From Paraniabella defluvii (GTDB lineage: Bacteria > Bacteroidota > Bacteroidia > Chitinophagales > Chitinophagaceae): a stretch of DNA of 64,000 nucleotides. Made by a program: the position numbers and the translations under genes. The stretch lies in assembly GCA_019316985.1 (NCBI GenBank), contig CP079215.1, forward strand, positions 2,480,001 through 2,544,000. The letters run 5' to 3'. The stretch's first letter is position 1, and each line of letters begins with the position of its first letter. Below are positions 19,713-31,123 of this stretch, piece after piece. Under the pieces are notes generated by a model. That model was not told the DNA's origin and did not search any database. It was given only the letters and a program-made list of their open reading frames with translations.

Positions 19713-21408
19713 ATGAAAAATTCAAAATCACTCAGCCTTATCCTGGGATTATCTGCTTGTATAGGCAGTGTTAGCGCGCAGGTTAGCCCTTCGCACCCTT
19801 ATACCGCGCCGCACCCTATATATGGCTCTTTCTCAGTTACCGATTCTAATTACTACAATCAAAAGCAACTGGCTCAGCACAATGAGTTTATGGTTGGTAA
19901 CCACGACTATCCCGGAAAGCCGAAAGATATGTGGGAGATTGGTATTAAAGGTGGTATGTTTACCATTGGTGGTGATGTGGATGCCGTTTTGGCAACTCCT
20001 GGTTTCGGAGCGCATATCCGTAAATCCCTGGGGCATACATTATCGCTTCGGTTAGAGTATATGTATGGTATTGCCAAAGGCCAGAACTGGCAGCCTTCAA
20101 CAGGATATCAATATGCAGGTTATGCAAATCCCTGGTTCTATCGCTATACAAAGAACAGCGTATTACCCGGCGGAAATGTTTGGGACCCGATCCGTTATCC
20201 CGGTGTATATTATAATTATAAAACACATGTTCAGGAGCTGAGCCTGCAATTGCTGGCCAACATCCATAACATACGCTTCTACAAAGCTCAAACCGGTGTT
20301 ACTTTATATGCATTGGCCGGCTTAGGCGTTTCTACCTGGAAAGGTCGTGTAGACGCGATGCACGAGGTAAGAGGCGATGCTGAAAGCGCTGCATATGATT
20401 ACAGCACTATTAACAGCAGCGGTGTTTATGCCAATCGTAAAGATATCCTCAAACAATTGAAAGATCTTCAGAATGGAGAGTATGATACGCCTATTGAAAG
20501 AGATCCAAGCAGGCCCTATTCTGATATGTTCCGCGGTAATATCGCCCCTTCTGTATCCGGAGGTTTAGGTTTGGCGTTCCGTTTGAGCCCGCGTATCAAC
20601 CTGGCTATTGAAGACAGGGTTATTTACAACGGGTCGGATTTATTAGACGGCCAGCGCTGGGATGAAAAAGGAACTTTATCCCCTGATAAAGACCTGATGA
20701 ACTATTTAACGGTAGGTTTGAACTTTAATATTGGTAGTAAATCAAAAGAGTAGAGCCCCTTTACTGGTTGAACTCAATGAATTACGCTTATGGCGAATTG
20801 CGTAGAGTGCCTGAAATCGTTCTTCCTGATGCTGATGGCGACGGTGTAACGGATCAGTTCGATCAGGAGCAAACTCTGCTGGCTGCCCGGTTGATTTACA
20901 TGGTGTAAGCCTGGATACGGATGGCGACGGTGTTCCTGATTGTAAGGATAAAGAGTTGGTAACTCCAACCTATTGCCAGCCGGTAGATGCCGATGGTGTA
21001 GGCAAATGCCCTTGCCCGGATGGTTGCAAAGCAGCCGTTCCTGAATGCGCAGCTTTATTGGGTGCTTTGCCAAGCATTCACTTCGCACCTAATTCTAACA
21101 AACTTTCTGATGATGCAGCGGCTACTTTAGCAACTGTAGCTTCTAAACTGAAAGCTAATCCAAACTGTAAAGTAGTAGTAGTAGGTTACTGCGCAGCTAC
21201 TAAACGTCAGCAGCAATTAAGCTGGGATCACGTAAACAAAGTGATTGCTCACTTAGTTGAAAAAGAAGGCGTAAGCAGCGACAGATTTATCTTCAGCTCT
21301 GGCCAGGAAGGTGGTGATTGCGATGCAGTTGACATCCGTGCAGCTGCTCCGGGAGAAGACGGTCCAAACACCGTAGCTCCTCCGCATCCCAACCTGCGTA
21401 AAAACTAA
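19713..21408 (+). CDS. OmpA-family outer membrane protein with thrombospondin type 3 repeats (frame-broken)
   Basis: The signal peptide MKNSKSLSLILGLSACIGSV ends at SAQ. Residues about 70-340 form an outer membrane beta-barrel with alternating aromatic strands (WEIGIKGGMFTIGGDVDA, LSLRLEYMYGIAKGQNW, LMNYLTVGLNFNIGS). After an A-run break near 20749 come PLYWLNSMNYAYGELR, then calcium-binding Asp repeats DADGDGVTDQFD and DTDGDGVPDCKD (second break near 20876), then an OmpA-type domain (IHFAPNSNKLSDDAAATL) that anchors to peptidoglycan. About 566 residues, a common major surface protein type in Chitinophagaceae. A strong terminator follows. Confidence 0.92.
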
Positions 21409-21436
21409 GTCACTTTTTGCTATAACATACAAGCAG

Positions 21437-21466
21437 CCGCCTCAGCAATGAGGCGGTTTTTTTTTT
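21437..21466 (+). terminator. Rho-independent terminator of the OmpA-type gene
   Basis: CCGCCTCA, loop GCAA, TGAGGCGG, then ten T. Perfect 8-bp stem with a GNRA tetraloop, 28 bp after the stop. Confidence 0.95.
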
Positions 21467-21534
21467 AAAGAGATTGATTAGCTTTGTGAATTACTAACCT
21501 TAATAACCCCGGCCTTACCCCTAAATACTAAATA

Positions 21535-22020
21535 ATGAAAACAGTTTCGTTTATATTAATAGCAGCCCTGCTTTTTGCATGCAACAATTCATCGCAGCAA
21601 AGTAAAGAATCCACAACAGACCCGGCTAATGCAGTAACCGGTAAAATAGCCCCTGCGATAGGAGAGCAGTGTTACCTGTTTGTGGCAGCAAAGGATACTT
21701 ATGCTTTGAAATTGAATATTGTAGACACTTCGGTTAAAGGCACTGCTGTATTCAAAAATCATGAAAAAGATAGTAGTCATGGAACTGTGGAGGGGCACTT
21801 AAGCGGGGATATCCTTCGCCTTTGGTACAGCTTTCAATCGGAGGGGATGAATAGTGTGCGCGAATTGTATTTTAAAAAAGGAGGACACAACCTGGTTACG
21901 GGCATTTCCAGTGAGGCCACCCGGGCAGATACTGCTTATGTACCTGATGCAAAAGCGGTTAGCTATACCGGGCCGGTATATATTAAAGGAGATTGTGCCG
22001 GTGTTCCGGAACTTCAATAG
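21535..22020 (+). CDS. Lipoprotein of unknown function
   Basis: Intact, 161 residues. MKTVSFILIAALLFACNNSS is a lipoprotein signal with Cys16 as the acylated residue, followed by a Ser/Thr/Gln-rich linker. The mature part has a repeated beta-strand pattern (YLFVAAKDTYALKLNIV, VKGTAVFKNHEKDSSHG, LRLWYSFQSEGMNSVRELYF) seen in many small Bacteroidota lipoproteins. I do not recognise a named domain. It stands alone between a terminator and the helicase gene. Confidence 0.8.
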   Translation: MKTVSFILIAALLFACNNSSQQSKESTTDPANAVTGKIAPAIGEQCYLFVAAKDTYALKLNIVDTSVKGTAVFKNHEKDSSHGTVEGHLSGDILRLWYSFQSEGMNSVRELYFKKGGHNLVTGISSEATRADTAYVPDAKAVSYTGPVYIKGDCAGVPELQ

Positions 22021-22082
22021 CGATTTTTTTAACTAGGAGCCTGCATACTAGCGGGGGTTCTATTACTGCTTAATGTATCGAT

Positions 22083-24195
22083 TTGCAACACCTATTTGAA
22101 TTACTCGAGTATACGAACCGGAGCGTTTTTCTTACCGGCAGGGCGGGCACAGGTAAAACTACTTTCCTGCAGGATTTTGTGCAGAAAACGGCCAAGAAAT
22201 TCGCTATTGTGGCTCCTACGGGAATAGCGGCCATTAATGCAGGAGGCAGCACTATTCATTCGATGTTTGGATTGCCGCTGACCACTTTTGTACCAACGGC
22301 AGAATTTATAGACAGGAACGAGGCTATTAATATCCCCAACTTATTGCCCCATTTCAAATACCGTCGGGATAAGCTGAAGCTTTTAAGAACAGTAGAGATA
22401 CTGATCATAGATGAAGTTTCTATGTTACGATGTGATGTCCTGGATATGATGGACCTGGCTTTAAGAACTGCGCGAAAATCACCGCTCCGGTTCGGAGGGC
22501 TGCAAATATTGTTTATCGGAGACCTATACCAGCTGCCCCCGGTAGTAAAACCCGAAAGTGAGCGCATGCTCCAGGGCTATTATAAGTCCCCTTTCTTTTT
22601 TGAAGCAAAAGCCCTGGAGGGGTTAAGCCTTTTAACCGTTTCGCTGACTACAGTGTACCGGCAAACCGATCCGGTTTTTTTAACCATGCTGAATGCCATC
22701 AGGGATAATGACATCGAAAATATAAATTTTGACCTCCTGCATAAACGGTATCAACCCGATTTTGAGCCGGAAGAGTTTTGCGTACACCTGGTATCGCACA
22801 ATTACATGGCAGATGCCATCAACAAGCAAAAGTTAAACAATCTTGAAGGGAAAAGCCATATTTATAAAGCTAAAGTATGGGAGAGTTTAAACCCAATCTT
22901 TTTCCTAATGAAGAAACACTTGAGTTGAAAGAAGGAGCCCAGATCATGTTTATCAGGAATGATAAAGATGAGAATAAGCGTTTTTACAATGGCAGGTTGG
23001 CTACCATTACTGAATTGCGTGAAGACGAAGTAAAAGTACTTCCCCAGGACGAAGTGAAAGAATTAACAATAGTGCGCGAAACATGGGAGAATAAAAAGTA
23101 CTTTATTGACGAGGAGAATAATGTGGCCGAAGATGTAATAGGTAGTTACGAACAGTTTCCTTTTAAGCTGGCCTGGGCGGTAACCATTCATAAAAGCCAG
23201 GGACTTACATTTGATAAAGTGATCATTGATGCCGGGAAATCTTTTACGAGCGGCCAGGTATATGTAGCTTTAAGCAGGTGCAGAACCCTGGAGGGCATTA
23301 TATTAAAAACGAAAATACCTGCACAGGCTATTATCAATGACGACCGTATCCGGCATTTTCAGCAGCAAACGGATGCCGGGAACCAGATTGAGTCCATTGT
23401 ATCCGCCGAACAATACAAATATGTAGGAAACAAACTGCTTCAAAAACTTAATACACAGGAGCTTTTAACAGAGGCTGAAGAGTGGGAAGCCGCTATACAC
23501 GAAAGTACTGTTGTTGATAAAACAGAAACATTGCCGGTGGTGCAGCAGGTGATAGAAGAGCTTAAAGCGCTGGAAACTGTGTATGGAAAATTTGCCGCAT
23601 TTTTAAATCACCGGCTTCAGCAATTTACTCAAACGCAGGAAGAGTGGCAGCCCATAGTCGAAAAGAGTAAAGGTGCAGTCGGTTTCTTTTTTAAAATTGT
23701 TAACGAAAAAGTATTTGTTCCGGTAAAAGAATGTTATGCAGATACCAAAGGGGCAAAAGGTTTAAAAGCGTACAACGAGGTAGTAAAGCGTTTTATTGAT
23801 ATTACCGGCTCCTATCTTTCCATATTAAAAGATGCCAGGTTGCTGGATACTGCGTTGATGGAGGATGAGTCGTTGGTAGTAGAAAGCCGTTTCAAAAAAG
23901 CCGACACATGTGGTTAGTTTCCAGCTTTTTGAAGGGAAAGTCGCCCGATGAAATAGCCGCATTAAGATCACTCACCAGGGGCACTATACTGGGGCACCTG
24001 GCTAAAATGGCATCTGTAGGAGTACTGTCTGTAGAGCGGCTTTTTAGCCGGGAAGATATCAGGCTTTTTGAAACCCGGTTTGCGCAGCATAATTTTAAAA
24101 GCATTACCGAATGGAAACAGGCATTGCCCGATTCTTGGGATTACAACGAGATCAGGATACTGGTGAACTATTTCACTTATCAAAGGGGTAAATAG
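22083..24195 (+). CDS. PIF1-like superfamily 1 DNA helicase with C-terminal helix-turn-helix domain (frame-broken)
   Basis: Walker A is FLTGRAGTGKTTFLQ near residue 20, Walker B ILIIDEVSMLRCDVLDMM, and later motifs FIGDLYQLPPVV, YRQTDPVF, AWAVTIHKSQGLTFDKV and VYVALSRCR, the order of the PIF1/RecD-like 5'-3' helicases. The C-terminal part (SPDEIAALRSLTRGTILGHL) is a winged/helix-turn-helix domain found in Bacteroidota PIF1-like proteins. Breaks lie near 22895 and 23905. About 704 residues. No in-frame ATG precedes the Walker A motif: TAA at 22071 is followed by TGT ATC GAT TTG, so the start is TTG at 22083 or an ATG at 22073 in another frame. Role likely in replication or repair. Confidence 0.85.
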
Positions 24196-24270
24196 GCAGG
24201 GGTAGTCGCCCGAATTAGCTATCGCGCTGCAGGCTTTCGTACACTAACTTTAGTAACAGAAAAACATGCC

Positions 24271-24802
24271 ATGAAACCCTTAAGAAAGTCTTTTTATTAC
24301 TATTGATATTAATATCGGCATGGGCCAATGCCCAACGGCAAGACACCGAGTTTACGAAAGGATGGTTACTGAATTTGAAATTGACCAACGGCGCCATTAC
24401 TGATTTCAGCACTACCGCGCCAGACATGTATACGGGCGGCCTGTTGTTGAATCCGCAGGTTACGTTAGTGCCGGGCCTCCTGCGGTTAGGAGCTAACCTG
24501 GGCGGCGCTTACACCAACAAAAAAATCAGTGGTCTCTTTGGCCCGATGGCAGCATTCAAAATAGTCAACTTCGGCACAAAGAACTTTGGCACGCTGGCTA
24601 ATATGCACCTGATTGCTGAAGCCAATTGGGGCACACATCAACAGCAGATGGCGGGCGGGGGCTGGGCTTTGAACTATTATCGCTGGCCCATATTGGTATT
24701 ACAGCGCAACGCGACTATAAACTGAATAACTGGTGGCTGCAGTCTTTTATTGCCATACGGTTAAATAAGCAGAAGCAGGACACTGACAAGTATGCACAGT
24801 AA
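24271..24802 (+). CDS. Probable outer membrane or exported protein (frame-broken)
   Basis: ATG at 24271 begins MKPLRKS. One T added to the T5 run gives FLLLLILISAWANAQRQ, a signal peptide. The mature part (WLLNLKLTNGAITDFSTT, GGLLLNPQVTLVPGLLRLGANLGGAY, NFGTLANMHLIAEANWGTH) has the alternating beta pattern and end-strand composition of a small beta-barrel. A second break near 24680 leads to HIGITAQRDYKLNNWW and a stop at 24802. About 177 residues. Not recognised; it is 28 bp upstream of the patatin gene and may be co-transcribed with it. Confidence 0.6.
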
Positions 24803-24830
24803 CCATCTGTTCACTAAAAAAACACACAAT

Positions 24831-25868
24831 ATGAAAAACGCTCTTGTTATCAGCGGCGGCGGTTCAAAAGGCGCTTTTGCAGTGGGTGTGTGGTAAAAGA
24901 CCTGATGAATATTTATCAACTGGACTTTGATATATTGGTAGGAACCAGCACCGGGGCATTGATCGTTCCCTTGGTGGCTTTGGGAGAACTGGAAAAGCTG
25001 GAGCAGCTGTATACCACCGTTACCGATGAGCAGGTATTGGTGAAGTACAACATAGGTAAACGATTGAATGCCCACTCTGTTTTTACCGCAGGCCCCTTAA
25101 GCAATAAGATCGATGCACTTTATACCGATGATTATTTCAAAAGATTGCAGCAATCGGGCAGGGAAGTGTACCTAACCACTACCTGCCTGCAAACAGAAGA
25201 GCTGGTGGTATTTACCACGGCGCAGCATCCTGTAGAAAACAGTTATTATAAGGTTCGAAAAATTATTAGTGCCGACCAGTTCAGGAGAGCTATATTGGCT
25301 TCGGCCAGTCAGCCCGTATTTATGCCACCTGTTAAGATAAACAAAACAGTGCCCGGCGAGCCATTCCCCGATCACCAGTTCGTGGATGGAGGGGTGAGGG
25401 AATATGTAGGGCTGGGCATCGCGGCAGAGGCTGGAGCCGGTGAGCTATTTACCATCATTCATGCCGCTAAGAATGTAAAACAAAATACAGATGAAATTAC
25501 CAGCCTGTTCAGTGTGCTGGAAAAAGCCATCGCCATATTTATTACGGATGTAGGGGCCAACGATTTGTACCAGCCTGTACATTACAACCGTGGCCTGACT
25601 TATATCAGCCAGGTAAAACAAAAATGAAGTTGCTGGGGTAACAGATGACGAAATCAACAACTATTTTAATGTTGATGATATACCAGGCGCCTACCAAAAT
25701 AAGGAGCCTTTGAAAATACATCTCATTCAGCCTGATGACGACCTGGGCGGCGGGCCCGGCGGACTGGTATTCAATCCTGCAGAAATGAAAGGGATGGTAT
25801 TAAAAGGCCAGTTGGCTTTACAGTCTTATGTTACACATTTAAACAGCGATGAAATTGATTGGGTTTGA
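24831..25868 (+). CDS. Patatin-like phospholipase (frame-broken)
   Basis: MKNALVISGGGSKGAFAVGV carries the oxyanion-hole GGGxKG motif, then LVGTSTGALIV is the GxSxG nucleophile elbow (Ser), and HQFVDGGVREY supplies the dyad Asp in DGG. These make a Ser-Asp lipid acyl hydrolase. Breaks near 24890 and 25625 are the only interruptions; the C-terminus reads IHLIQPDDDLGGGPGGLVF to TGA 25868. About 346 residues with no signal peptide, so it is probably cytosolic or membrane-peripheral. The lipid substrate is unknown. Confidence 0.88.
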
Positions 25869-25873
25869 CCAAG

Positions 25874-27299
25874 CTAGCCTACTCCTATCTCCCTGGCCTT
25901 CGCTTTAAGAAATTCCAAGGCTGCTTCCCGGTTATTAGCCACTTCTCCGTCCAGTATGGCATCTTTAAGGCTGTCTTTTAAAATACCTACCGGTCTTGAC
26001 GGCGCAAGATTGAATAGCTGCATGATTTCTGAGCCGTCAACCGGCGGCTGCCAGGTCCTGATCTGGTCTTTTTCCTCCACCTCCTTGCAACGTTCGCGCA
26101 CCAGTTTGAAGTTTTCAATATAACGTCTTACTTTTTGCCGGTTTTTACTGGTGATATCTGCTTCGCAAAGTGTCATTAACGCATCAAAATCTTCCCCGGC
26201 GTCAAACAGTAACCTGCGTATCGCCGAATCGGTAATATCTTCCTTGGTAAGGCTGATAGGTCTCAAATGAAGCTCAACCAGCTTCTTTACAAAACGCATT
26301 TTTCATTGGCCGGCAGCTTCAGCTCGCTGAAGATCCGGGACACCATGCGCCCGCCCACCACTTCATGCCCGTGGAAACGTCCACCCGTGGCCTTCTTCAA
26401 ATTTTTGGTAGCAGGCTTCGCAATATCGTGTAAAATAGCTGCCCATCTCAGCCAAAGATCATCCGACTGCCTGGCAACATTATCCAGTACCTGTAACGTA
26501 TGGTAAAAGTTATCCTTATGGCCATGCCCGTCTACAATCTCAGCACCGGCCAAAGCTACCATTTTAGGAAAGATCAGCTGAAGCAGTCCTGTTTTATAAA
26601 GCAGGTCGAAGCCGATAGACGGTTTAGGCGCTTTAATAATTTTATTCAGCTCGTCGGTAATACGTTCCTGCGAAATGATCTTAATTCTTTCTGCCTGATC
26701 GGAAATGGCCAGCAATGTTTCGCTGGCAATGGTAAAGTTGAGTTGCGTGGCAAAACGGATGGCCCGCATCATACGTAACGGGTCGTCGCTGAATGTTTGT
26801 TCAGGTTCAAGGGGCGTTACAATCTTTTTTTTCTTCCAGGTGCTTCATACCGCCGAACGGGTCTACCAGCCGCCCATAATCGCTTTTATTCAGCGAGATA
26901 GCCAGGGCGTTGATAGTGAAGTCGCGTCGTTTCTGGTCGTCATCTAAACTACCGGGTTGTACCTGGGGTTTGCGGCTATCGCGGCGATAACTTTCTTTTC
27001 GTGCACCTACGAATTCTATATCAAACGGTTCATTTGTGTGCGGCATAGGCACATTGATATGCGCCGTTCCAAAATTTTTAAAAAACTTACACGTGGTGCG
27101 GGATGGAATTTTGCCGCCACTGCATTAGCCAGCTCAATCCCGTCCCCACACAAACAATATCGGCATCTTTAGTAGTACGTTCTAGTAGTTTATCACGTAC
27201 AAAGCCACCTACGAGGTAGCTTTCCATACCTAGCTCCTGCGCAGCAGCTGCAATTTTTGCGATAATTAACTGTTCCTGTTCGTTTAATTCAATATCCAT
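25874..27299 (-). CDS. CCA tRNA nucleotidyltransferase / poly(A) polymerase family with HD domain (frame-broken)
   Basis: Adds or repairs the 3' CCA end of tRNAs. From ATG 27299: [21 protein letters not shown] and ADIVCVG contain the GG motif and the DxD metal site, then [13 protein letters not shown], the FDPFGG-like [14 protein letters not shown], and [17 protein letters not shown]. The HD domain shows [13 protein letters not shown] and [11 protein letters not shown]. The tail ends [15 protein letters not shown] at TAG 25874. Breaks lie near 27115, 26815 and 26290. About 475 residues, normal for the bacterial class II enzyme with HD domain. It meets the convergent patatin gene with a 5-bp gap. 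Confidence 0.92.
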
Positions 27300-27306
27300 G
27301 CGGCGA

Positions 27307-27314
27307 CAAAGATA
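27307..27314 (-). promoter_or_regulatory. -7 promoter box TATCTTTG of the CCA transferase gene
   Basis: Exact TAnnTTTG on the minus strand, 7 bp before the ATG at 27299, giving a very short or absent leader. Confidence 0.5.
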
Positions 27315-27385
27315 ATTGAGTTTGTATTTGTGGATATCGTTGTTTGTGGTGTCCTATATTTGAATCATCTTATGAAATATATAAT

Positions 27386-28453
27386 ATGACTTTTTTACTC
27401 TTCGTACTGTTTAGCAGCAGCAGGGCGCAAACTGATGCCTGGACGGCTTATTGGAATGCTGATACCACGCTTTATGGGTTTAAAAATAGTAGCGGACAGG
27501 TAATGATCGAACCTCGTTTTTCAGGTGCGGGGATCGCAAGGAAGCTGGAGCACATCATGTCTGTAATAGAAGAATCTCCTGCATCGGGGAAATGGTCTGC
27601 TTATTTTCTCACCCGTACGGGCAAAAAAACGGGTTTCGACAGTCTTTATTTCTTTGATAATGCGCCCGACTGTGAAAGCGAGGGGTTTATCCGGTTCAGA
27701 GATCGTGAGCTGGATAAAGTGGGATTGTTGAACCGAAATGGCGAGGTAGTCGTTCCCGCTATCTATAACTATCTGGATAGGGTACAGAATGGTCTGCTGA
27801 CCGGCTTAACCGGCGCTCAAAAGAAAGCGGATGGTGAGCATTATTATTGGGAAGGCGGCGAAACGATTTTGCTGGACACAACCGGCAAAATATTGATCAG
27901 GTCTTTAGCTACACCTTATGGTATGAATCTTTATTCTATAAAAAGATCGGGCCAGGTGGTTGATGATCCGGTGTGGATGAACTATAAAGCCATTGATGGC
28001 AGTTATTATTCATTTATAGATTATGAAAAAGAGTTTGCCAGCTGGCTGAAAAAGCTTGTTGGTACATTAGACGCTGCTATTTTGAAGCAGCACGTTTTTG
28101 ATAAAGTGTCTTATTACACCGAAACAGATGGGTGGGTTTTCAAAAACGGAGCATCATTTATTGATCAGAACTATCCGGTACTAAAAGAAATATTACAGAA
28201 GTTGCAACAGCCCTCCTGCGACTCTTTTATTACCCGTGACGGTCTTAATCCTTTCATTTATGAGTCGAAGGAATACCAGAAGTATTTCGATAACTGCAAC
28301 CAGGCAATGGAATGGAAATATCCGCAGATGAGCGTCTATATCAATCATTACAACAACGGCAAAATAAACTATCAGGAAGGCCTCGATTTCTTACGTACTG
28401 ATGAAGGGTATAAACTGGTCAACGTAAACATAAAGAAAGCTTCTTTTAAATAG
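27386..28453 (+). CDS. WG-repeat-like secreted protein
   Basis: From ATG 27386 a short signal peptide MTFLLFVLFSSSRAQTDAW is followed by degenerate WG-type repeats: YGFKNSSGQVMIEPRFS, VGLLNRNGEVVVPAIYNYLD and ILLDTTGKILIRSL. The C-terminal 150 residues (CDSFITRDGLNPFIYESKEYQ) are unrecognised. 355 residues. The open frame extends 14 codons further up to a GTG, but ATG 27386 gives the better signal peptide. An ATG at 27372 in another frame could be the real start if a base is missing. It abuts the convergent Sua5-like gene without a gap. Confidence 0.7.
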   Translation: MTFLLFVLFSSSRAQTDAWTAYWNADTTLYGFKNSSGQVMIEPRFSGAGIARKLEHIMSVIEESPASGKWSAYFLTRTGKKTGFDSLYFFDNAPDCESEGFIRFRDRELDKVGLLNRNGEVVVPAIYNYLDRVQNGLLTGLTGAQKKADGEHYYWEGGETILLDTTGKILIRSLATPYGMNLYSIKRSGQVVDDPVWMNYKAIDGSYYSFIDYEKEFASWLKKLVGTLDAAILKQHVFDKVSYYTETDGWVFKNGASFIDQNYPVLKEILQKLQQPSCDSFITRDGLNPFIYESKEYQKYFDNCNQAMEWKYPQMSVYINHYNNGKINYQEGLDFLRTDEGYKLVNVNIKKASFK

Positions 28454-29014
28454 CTAGCGGATTACTTCTACCGTTCCGTCTTTCCAGCGGATAATAGAGG
28501 AAGGTTGAGCAGGTTCGTTATCATCCTGCCTGTATTCAACGATATAGTCTACACCGGTTTTTATAGCTTCGCTGATGGAGGCATAAAAAGGTGCTGCAGG
28601 TTCGCCCGAAATGTTAGCTGAGGTAGACACAATGGGTTTGCCGAAACGTTTGATCAATGCTTTACAAAAGGCCTCGTTGCAAATCCGGATTGCAATACTA
28701 CCGTCGGCGGCTACCAGGTTTTCTGCAAATCCTAATCCGTGTTCGTAAATTACCGTCGTGGGCCTGGTTGTGCTATCAAGGTAATCGAAAAGGCTAAGGT
28801 CAACCGAAGCCGTGTACTGCATTACATCACGTTCGCCCGCTACCAGTACGATCAGGGCTTTGCTGTCGTCTCTTTTCTTTAGGTCATACACTTTCTTTAC
28901 CGCTTCAGCGTTAGTGGCATCACATCCAATACCCCATACTGTATCGGTTGGGTAAAGAATAGTGCCACCAGCCTGCAGCACTTCACATTTTTTGATATCT
29001 TCTTCGAAATTCAT
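28454..29014 (-). CDS. Threonylcarbamoyl-AMP synthase (Sua5/YciO/TsaC family)
   Basis: Intact, 186 residues. GGTILYPTDTVWGIGCDATN is the ATP/threonine-binding signature, then KKVYDLKKRDDSKALIVLV and GKPIVSTSANISGEPAAP. The enzyme makes threonylcarbamoyl-AMP from threonine, bicarbonate and ATP for the t6A37 modification of ANN-decoding tRNAs. It is the short TsaC-type form without the Sua5 C-terminal domain. It follows the GT4 gene by 3 bp on the same strand. Together with miaA and the CCA enzyme, three tRNA-maturation genes lie in this window. Confidence 0.92.
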   Translation of the reverse strand: MNFEEDIKKCEVLQAGGTILYPTDTVWGIGCDATNAEAVKKVYDLKKRDDSKALIVLVAGERDVMQYTASVDLSLFDYLDSTTRPTTVIYEHGLGFAENLVAADGSIAIRICNEAFCKALIKRFGKPIVSTSANISGEPAAPFYASISEAIKTGVDYIVEYRQDDNEPAQPSSIIRWKDGTVEVIR

Positions 29015-29017
29015 GAT

Positions 29018-30166
29018 TTATAACGCGGAATTATAGATGTTCATTACCGATTGTACATATTTTTCGGGAGAAAAACGCTTTGCATTTTCAAATCCTTTGG
29101 ATATGGCTGATTCCCGGTAAGCGGCATCGCCATAAAACTTCCGAAAGCCCTCGGCCATTTCTCCGGGTTGTTCCGGATCGGCCAGGAAGGCCGCGTCGCC
29201 CGCAATTTCAGGCATGCAGGAAGTGGTAGAAGTGATCACCGGCACGCCACCCGACATTGCTTCGATGATAGGCATGCCAAAGCCTTCATAAAAAGAAGGA
29301 TAGATCATGGCGGTTGATAGCTGGTATAATGCCGGGAAGTCCTCGGTTGCTATAAATGGCTTTTTGCCCTGGGCCGCCAGCAGGTCCGACAGGAAAATTA
29401 CCTTTTTCTCCAGCTTGTTTCCAGCGAGATATTCTTTCACCTTTTCCTTGTAACTGCCGCCTTTTCCTACTACCACCAGCGGAATATCAATATCTTTTTG
29501 AATCAGTTTCAAACCTTTGCAAATATTGAGCAGGTTTTTTCTTTCAATAATGGTTCCTACATGTAAAAAAAAACGTTGCGGTAATCCGTATTTGGTTCGC
29601 ACGGCCTCTCTTTTTCTTCTCCTTCTACCACGTTAAAAATAGGATCGCAGCTTTGGTAAGCTACATCAATTTTGCCGGGGTCTGTGCCGTACTTATGAAT
29701 AATATGATTTTTGGTTTCTTCGCTGATTGCCATGATCTTATTGGCATTGCCACAGGCATACCTCAGCTTCGACCTGTATATTTTTACATCGATCGGTTTA
29801 AAGTCCTGGGGTACAGCTCGGGAAAAAGGTCGTGTATGGTTACTACTGATGCGATGCCCGTTAACGGAATTCCCTGGGTATCTCCTGGCTGGGGCCATGG
29901 TACAGGTCAATTTTGAGCTTTTGAAGATCCCGGGTCACCCATTTACTGCGCCAGGCGCTGCTTAATAATTTATGCAGCGATTGGGTGGGTAAAATCTCGT
30001 GAACATTGGCCGTCTCCGGTTGAAAAAGCGTTCCGGGTTTGGGATTAAACAAATAGTAGCTGTGCTGCGGATAATGAGTAGCCATTAACTTAATCAGCAC
30101 CCTGCTAAAAAAACCAAGCCCCGTTCCGTTATGGTAAGCCCTTTTGGCATCGAACCCAATATTCAT
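29018..30166 (-). CDS. Glycosyltransferase family 4 (frame-broken)
   Basis: From ATG 30166: [20 protein letters not shown] has the acceptor-side Gly loop of GT-B enzymes. After a break near 29880, [17 protein letters not shown] and [15 protein letters not shown], then a break near 29585, then [49 protein letters not shown] and [15 protein letters not shown]. The ExxxxxxxE donor-phosphate motif (EGFGMPIIE) is intact. About 383 residues, retaining mechanism. The sugar and acceptor are unknown; typical roles are LPS or exopolysaccharide. It shares a 78-bp divergent promoter region with dapD. Confidence 0.88.
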
Positions 30167-30170
30167 CCGG

Positions 30171-30178
30171 CAAAGATA
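30171..30178 (-). promoter_or_regulatory. -7 promoter box TATCTTTG of the GT4 gene
   Basis: Exact TAnnTTTG on the minus strand, 4 bp before the ATG at 30166. It belongs to the divergent region shared with dapD. Confidence 0.5.
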
Positions 30179-30196
30179 ACTATAGACTATGGACCA

Positions 30197-30226
30197 TTGT
30201 CCATTGACTTTCCAAACTTATCTTTG
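30197..30226 (+). promoter_or_regulatory. dapD promoter, TTG-N19-TATCTTTG
   Basis: TTG at 30197-30199, exactly 19 bp, then TATCTTTG at 30219-30226: full Bacteroidota consensus spacing. The -33 triplet lies within a CTATGGACC / TCCATTGAC mini-repeat (30185-30209). Confidence 0.65.
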
Positions 30227-30244
30227 CCGACACAAAATTTTATC

Positions 30245-31050
30245 ATGCAAGATCTGATCATAGAAGCCTGGGGTAACAGGGAGTTACTAAAAGACAAAAA
30301 GTACAGCGATGCCATACGTGAAGTAATTGAGGCATTGGATAAAGGACAATTGCGCGTAGCAGAAAAGAAAGAAACCAAATGGGAGGTGAACGAATGGGTG
30401 AAGCAGGCCATCCTGATGTATTTTGCTATTCAGCCTATGCAAACCTGGGATGTGGCGCCTTTCGAGTTCTATGACAAAATGTTGCTGAAGAAAGATTACG
30501 AAAAACAAGGCGTACGCGCCGTGCCTCATGCTGTGGCGCGTTATGGCGCTTTTCTGGGCAGAAATGTGGTATTAATGCCTTCATACACCAATATTGGAGC
30601 TTATGTCGACGAAGGTACCATGGTGGATACCTGGGCTACAGTGGGCAGCTGTGCGCAAATCGGGAAAGGAGTGCATTTGAGCGGAGGTGTGGGTATTGGC
30701 GGTGTATTAGAACCGCTGCAGGCCAACCCCGTTATTATAGAAGACGGTTGTTTTTAGGTAGCCGTTCCATTGTGGTAGAAGGTGTAGTTGTTGAGAAGGA
30801 AGCGGTATTGGGAGCAAACGTGGTATTAACCAAAAGCACCCGTATCATAGATGTGAGTAAAGAGGTAGCGATTGAAACCAAGGGCCGTATTCCTGCGCGG
30901 AGCGTAGTAATTCCAGGTACTTATACTAAAAAATTTCCTGCCGGTGAGTACCAGGTGCCTTGTGCCCTGATCATTGGTAAACGTAAAGCAAGCACTGATT
31001 TAAAGACCAGTTTAAATGATGCTTTGCGCGACTTCAACGTGGCAGTATAG
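30245..31050 (+). CDS. dapD: Tetrahydrodipicolinate N-succinyltransferase DapD (one frame break)
   Basis: Lysine/diaminopimelate pathway enzyme that succinylates tetrahydrodipicolinate. [15 protein letters not shown] opens the N-terminal helical domain; [20 protein letters not shown] begins the left-handed beta-helix with hexapeptide repeats ([34 protein letters not shown]). A T4-run break at 30755 is mended by one T and joins [18 protein letters not shown] and the C-terminal [20 protein letters not shown]. About 268 residues, normal. The start is ATG 30245 because the 38 upstream codons are mini-repeat and promoter sequence. Confidence 0.95.
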
Positions 31051-31123
31051 TTTTTAGGTCAAAAAGTGCTATATTCAGTGTATTACGTGGTACATTGTGC
31101 TGTAATACAGGATAAAAACTTTT